From contig NC_080677.1 in the NCBI RefSeq assembly GCF_030445035.2, forward strand, positions 155,435,169-155,499,168: a DNA stretch of 64,000 nucleotides. Direction: 5' to 3'. The notes below the pieces were generated by a model. That model searched no databases. It had not been told where the DNA came from and worked only from the letters and a program-made list of their open reading frames with translations. How positions within the stretch are numbered: the stretch's first letter is position 1; each line of letters starts with the position of its first letter. Positions 60,990 through 64,000 of this stretch are shown here, piece by piece. The translations under genes and the position numbers were made by a program. The DNA comes from Dasypus novemcinctus (taxonomy: Eukaryota; Chordata; Mammalia; Cingulata; Dasypodidae).

Positions 60990-61330
60990 AAAAGTTCCTC
61001 AAAATACGTGAATTTAATGGCTGAGCAGCATTCCACCACACGCACATGATCTACTTAACCAGATGCCCCTGTTGGACATTTATGCTGACTCTGTTCTAAA
61101 ACACTTTGAAAAACACTATTGTTCACAAACATGTCCACGTGCCCCAGCTTATCTAGAATAATCAATCCCTAGAAGAGGAGTTGGTAGATCGTGGAGTGTT
61201 ACGTATTTTATACATATTGCCACATGAGACCTTAGAGAAATCATTCCAGCTGATACTCGCACCTGCAGCGCTGAGGCAGCTCATCTTGCTGAACTTTTCT
61301 CAGCCCTGGTTGTTACAATTCACTTTTTCC
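60990..61330 (-). mobile_element. Old L1 fragment (reverse)
   Basis: AATGGCTGAGCAGCATTCCA, GACATTTATGCTGACTC and CATATTGCCACATGAG fit a reversed old L1 3' region. Confidence 0.55.
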
Positions 61331-61615
61331 CTCATTAGACAAGAGAAGTAAGTTCTTATCATTTAAATTTTTATTTATTTATTTATTACTGGTAAGGTTA
61401 ATGTGTGTGTGCTTAAGCCTCATTAAGCCGCATTTTGTGGCTTCAAATGGTTTCTAAAACCCAGCCCACTTTGCAGCTCAAACAGCGTAGACTGAGGACT
61501 GGGACAGCAGGGAGGTGGCCCGGGGCTATGATTCCTGGACAAGCACAGCTTGCAAAGGCCTGAGGGTGGAGCGAGCCTGGGATTCAGCTGAGCCACCATT
61601 CCCCAGGAGCCTGAG

Positions 61616-61794
61616 GTAGCCGCACACAGGGAGAGCTGGTGTAGCAAGAGACGCAACGAAAAGAGACGGATTGGCGGTGCTGCTGATAAGGATGGAAGCG
61701 GTCACAGAAGAACACACAGCGAATGGACACAGGGAGCAGACAATGGGGGGTGGGGTGGGGAGAAATAAATAAAAAATAAACTAAAAAAAAAAAA
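61616..61794 (+). mobile_element. DAS-type SINE, 5' truncated
   Basis: Only the 3' half is present, starting around GCCGCACACAGGGAGAGC and running through GAACACACAGCGAATGGACA to the G-run and A-rich tail. The tRNA-like head is missing. Confidence 0.88.
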
Positions 61795-61799
61795 GCATT

Positions 61800-64000
61800 G
61801 CTGCTTGGAATTATTCCTTTCCCCTAAAAGGTGAGGGCAGCTCCTCCAATGCTGCCACCATGCCCACACCCAATAACTTATGAAGCAGCCACTTGAAGCA
61901 AATCATCACCTTGAGGTGAAAAAGTAGAAAATACTCAAAATCTGTCTGAGGTGAAGCACCAGGCGCCCGTGCGCTTCTCACGCGTCCGCGGCGCGAGGTG
62001 CCTTAGCACCTGCAGGTCTGGAGCGCGCCACCTCTCTGCTGCTGTCAGCAGAGTCACGTTTTCAAGGCTGGAGGCTTTGAGAGCTCCGCAGAGCATGGCA
62101 GGGCCACTGGCCCCTGGGGAGGCCATCGCTGCTGGCCCTGTGAGGACGCCAGCCTCACCCAGGTAGCCAGCGAATCGGCCCAGAAGCCGCCCCCCATACC
62201 CCAGAAACGCCTCCGTGACTCCACAGCCCACCAGCAGCCCGAGGAACAGGGCAGGAGACAAACCAGTTACAAGTTCTCGCACCTGCTGGACTACAGGGTC
62301 TCAGACTCTGGGCAAGGCGCAGGCGCAGGCTTAAAAACTGTAGCTTAATACAACGCTGCCACTGCCAGGGACCCCGCTGAAGAGGGAGCAGGAGATGTCG
62401 TTGGGAAGTGCCTTTGCCCCTGCTCCAAAGCCAGGGGTGAGTGGGCTTTCTGGGCTGCGGGGTTTTTTAAAATCTTCCTTACTCCTCACTGTCCTATAAA
62501 CGTTTTCCTGGAGTCCCCGACTTTGGAAAAAACAGGGCAATGTGGTTTATCCTCATTTTCTCTATGGATATTTTGGTTTCACAGTAAGCATGTGGTGTGC
62601 TTAGGAAAGGTGGCTGAAATCCCAAAGTGCCATGAGCATAATCAGAAGGAAAATAAAAAATGACATAAATAGGACAAGAACATAAACAGGCTGTAAAAGG
62701 TTCCCTTCCTCCAGAAGTGATGTGGTCAGTTTTCTCTAGAGGGAATCTATTTACCCACCCCAAAATGATACATTATTACTTCAAATTTGTCAGTACTGCC
62801 ATATAGGAAACTCATCCAAATGGCAAATATTCTGGATTAAATTGCTTTTTTTTTATTTGCACAGTATACTGATTTAAGGAAAACAGGTCATTTGGGAAAA
62901 TTTAGATATCTATTAAAAAGCACAGTCCACATTACATAGAGAAGTAGGCAGCATTCGTTTAACAAGCATCCACTTTGTAGCATACGCCAGGCTCTGCCGG
63001 GCACAGGAAGGCCCACTTGGGGACAGTTACGGAAAACGCTCCTTCAGACAAGTTATTGGTTTCTATATGACATTCACTGCCAGCTACAAAGCACGCCACC
63101 CTAGACAGCTTCAAAACCAAGAACATGCTTTCTAACACCTTTAAAGAAATAAAGTGAGATCAAATTTTTCCTTTTAATAAAGAAGACTATTCATATTTAA
63201 GGAAAAACAATGGGACTTTTTACAAAAACATGCTGAGCACATTAAAACACGGTGGGAAAAAGATAAGGTAAGCCATGTGGAATGTGATAGCCCAAATAAA
63301 TTGTGCTGGCGAGTTCAATGAAACAAGCAGAGGCTTTATGCAGAATTCCTGGGAGGACAAGGCAGAAGTTACACTTCCTAACAGCTCCCTGACCTAATCA
63401 GAGAAAAGGGAGGTGATGTCAACAAAATAGTTGATAAAAAAATTCTGTTTGGAAAATATTTGAAATATGAACACGTGGAAAGCCACCTGCCCAAAAGAAA
63501 ATTAGCAAATCTATTCACTGAATGCATAAAGATAATTGTGAAAGAAATTGGGAGAAACTTCTGTTAGCTCACAGTGACTCATTTTTAGCCACAGCAGTAA
63601 ATACTATCCTTTAAAAAAAACCAAAAAACAAAAAGGCAGCATGCTAGAATGGGGCAGTATGTGAGATAACCATTCATCACGGATTCACAGGCTTTACGAT
63701 TACCAGGGTCCTCCTAGCTGCATAATCTGCTATAAACTGGGCATGCTAAATCTGGCATCGCGGCTTCCACTGCGGGGCGCAGCCCGGAGCGGGGTTTCAT
63801 GAGAAAACGGAGTGGTCTTGTTGCCTGCCTACCTGGCTGGGGGTTCATTAGAGTGACTCCTTCCCTCCCCCGTGGGCAAAATCCTGAGTCCGGTCTTCCC
63901 AGGGGCGTCCCCAAATAGCCTGGCCAGTTATACACCACTCTGGAGGTGAGGCTGGGGGTGGGGACGCCCCGTTACAGGGGTCGCCAGGCATGTGATTTCT
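61800..64000. other. JCAD intron, right end; no exon or named repeat seen
   Basis: A CpG-containing patch at about 61950-62020 and an unassigned 115-codon minus-strand frame (61935-62282) are present. The remainder is AT-rich unique sequence. Confidence 0.5.

Larger units (their letters stand above)
58503..64000 (-). other. JCAD: JCAD intron upstream of the big exon (partial)
   Basis: Sequence upstream of the big exon up to the window edge. I looked on the minus strand for the expected start exon (human JCAD begins MYSVEDLLISHGYK) and did not find it, so it should lie beyond 64000. The interval contains MER5-type hAT fragments, a solo LTR, a MIR, an L1 piece and a truncated SINE. 61800-64000 has no repeat that I can name with confidence and no supported exon. 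Confidence 0.75.

Overview
This is a window of mammalian nuclear DNA, almost certainly from a xenarthran and most likely an armadillo. Eleven copies or pieces of one tRNA-headed SINE family are scattered through it, and these match the DAS SINEs known from armadillos. Each intact copy has a tRNA-like head with Pol III A- and B-box motifs, a body of about 300 bp, a G-run and an A-rich AATAAA-type tail. The rest of the repeat background (MIR, L2, old L1, MaLR/MLT1-type LTRs, MER5A and other hAT elements) is what any placental genome carries.

The only protein-coding gene I can defend is JCAD (KIAA1462, junctional cadherin 5 associated), on the minus strand. Its large internal coding exon is 58502->54898 and its tiny last coding exon is 49406->49372. 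The two are joined by canonical splice sites and an intron of about 5.5 kb. A long AT-rich 3' UTR follows down to about 46.9 kb. The exon encoding the N-terminus and the promoter lie to the right of base 64000. JCAD is an endothelial cell-junction protein linked to VE-cadherin contacts and to Hippo/YAP signalling.

Layout: 1-46.2 kb is intergenic sequence downstream of JCAD, full of repeats and with no supported gene. Notable items there are two LTRs inserted next to each other at one target site (12.48-13.55 kb), an L1 that split a MIR (8.6-9.35 kb), a 1.9-kb old L1 in reverse orientation (26.4-28.3 kb), a complete short hAT element with target duplication (30.66-30.85 kb), a CA-rich tract (32.7-33.1 kb), two CTCF-like sites (33.1 and 35.55 kb), a CpG-island-like segment (35.4-35.8 kb), an LTR split by a SINE (37.9-38.9 kb), and a GC/CpG-rich block (45.3-46.26 kb) just past the JCAD 3' end. 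46.9-58.5 kb is the JCAD 3' UTR, last exon, intron and big exon. 58.5-64 kb is intron sequence upstream of the big exon, with MER5-type elements, a second copy of the 12.5-kb LTR family, and a truncated SINE.

I found no new multi-gene system. The interest lies in the JCAD protein motifs, the datable nested transposon insertions, the SINE subfamily mosaic and the orphan CpG/CTCF-like elements. Repeat family names come from memory of consensus sequences and were not run through RepeatMasker.
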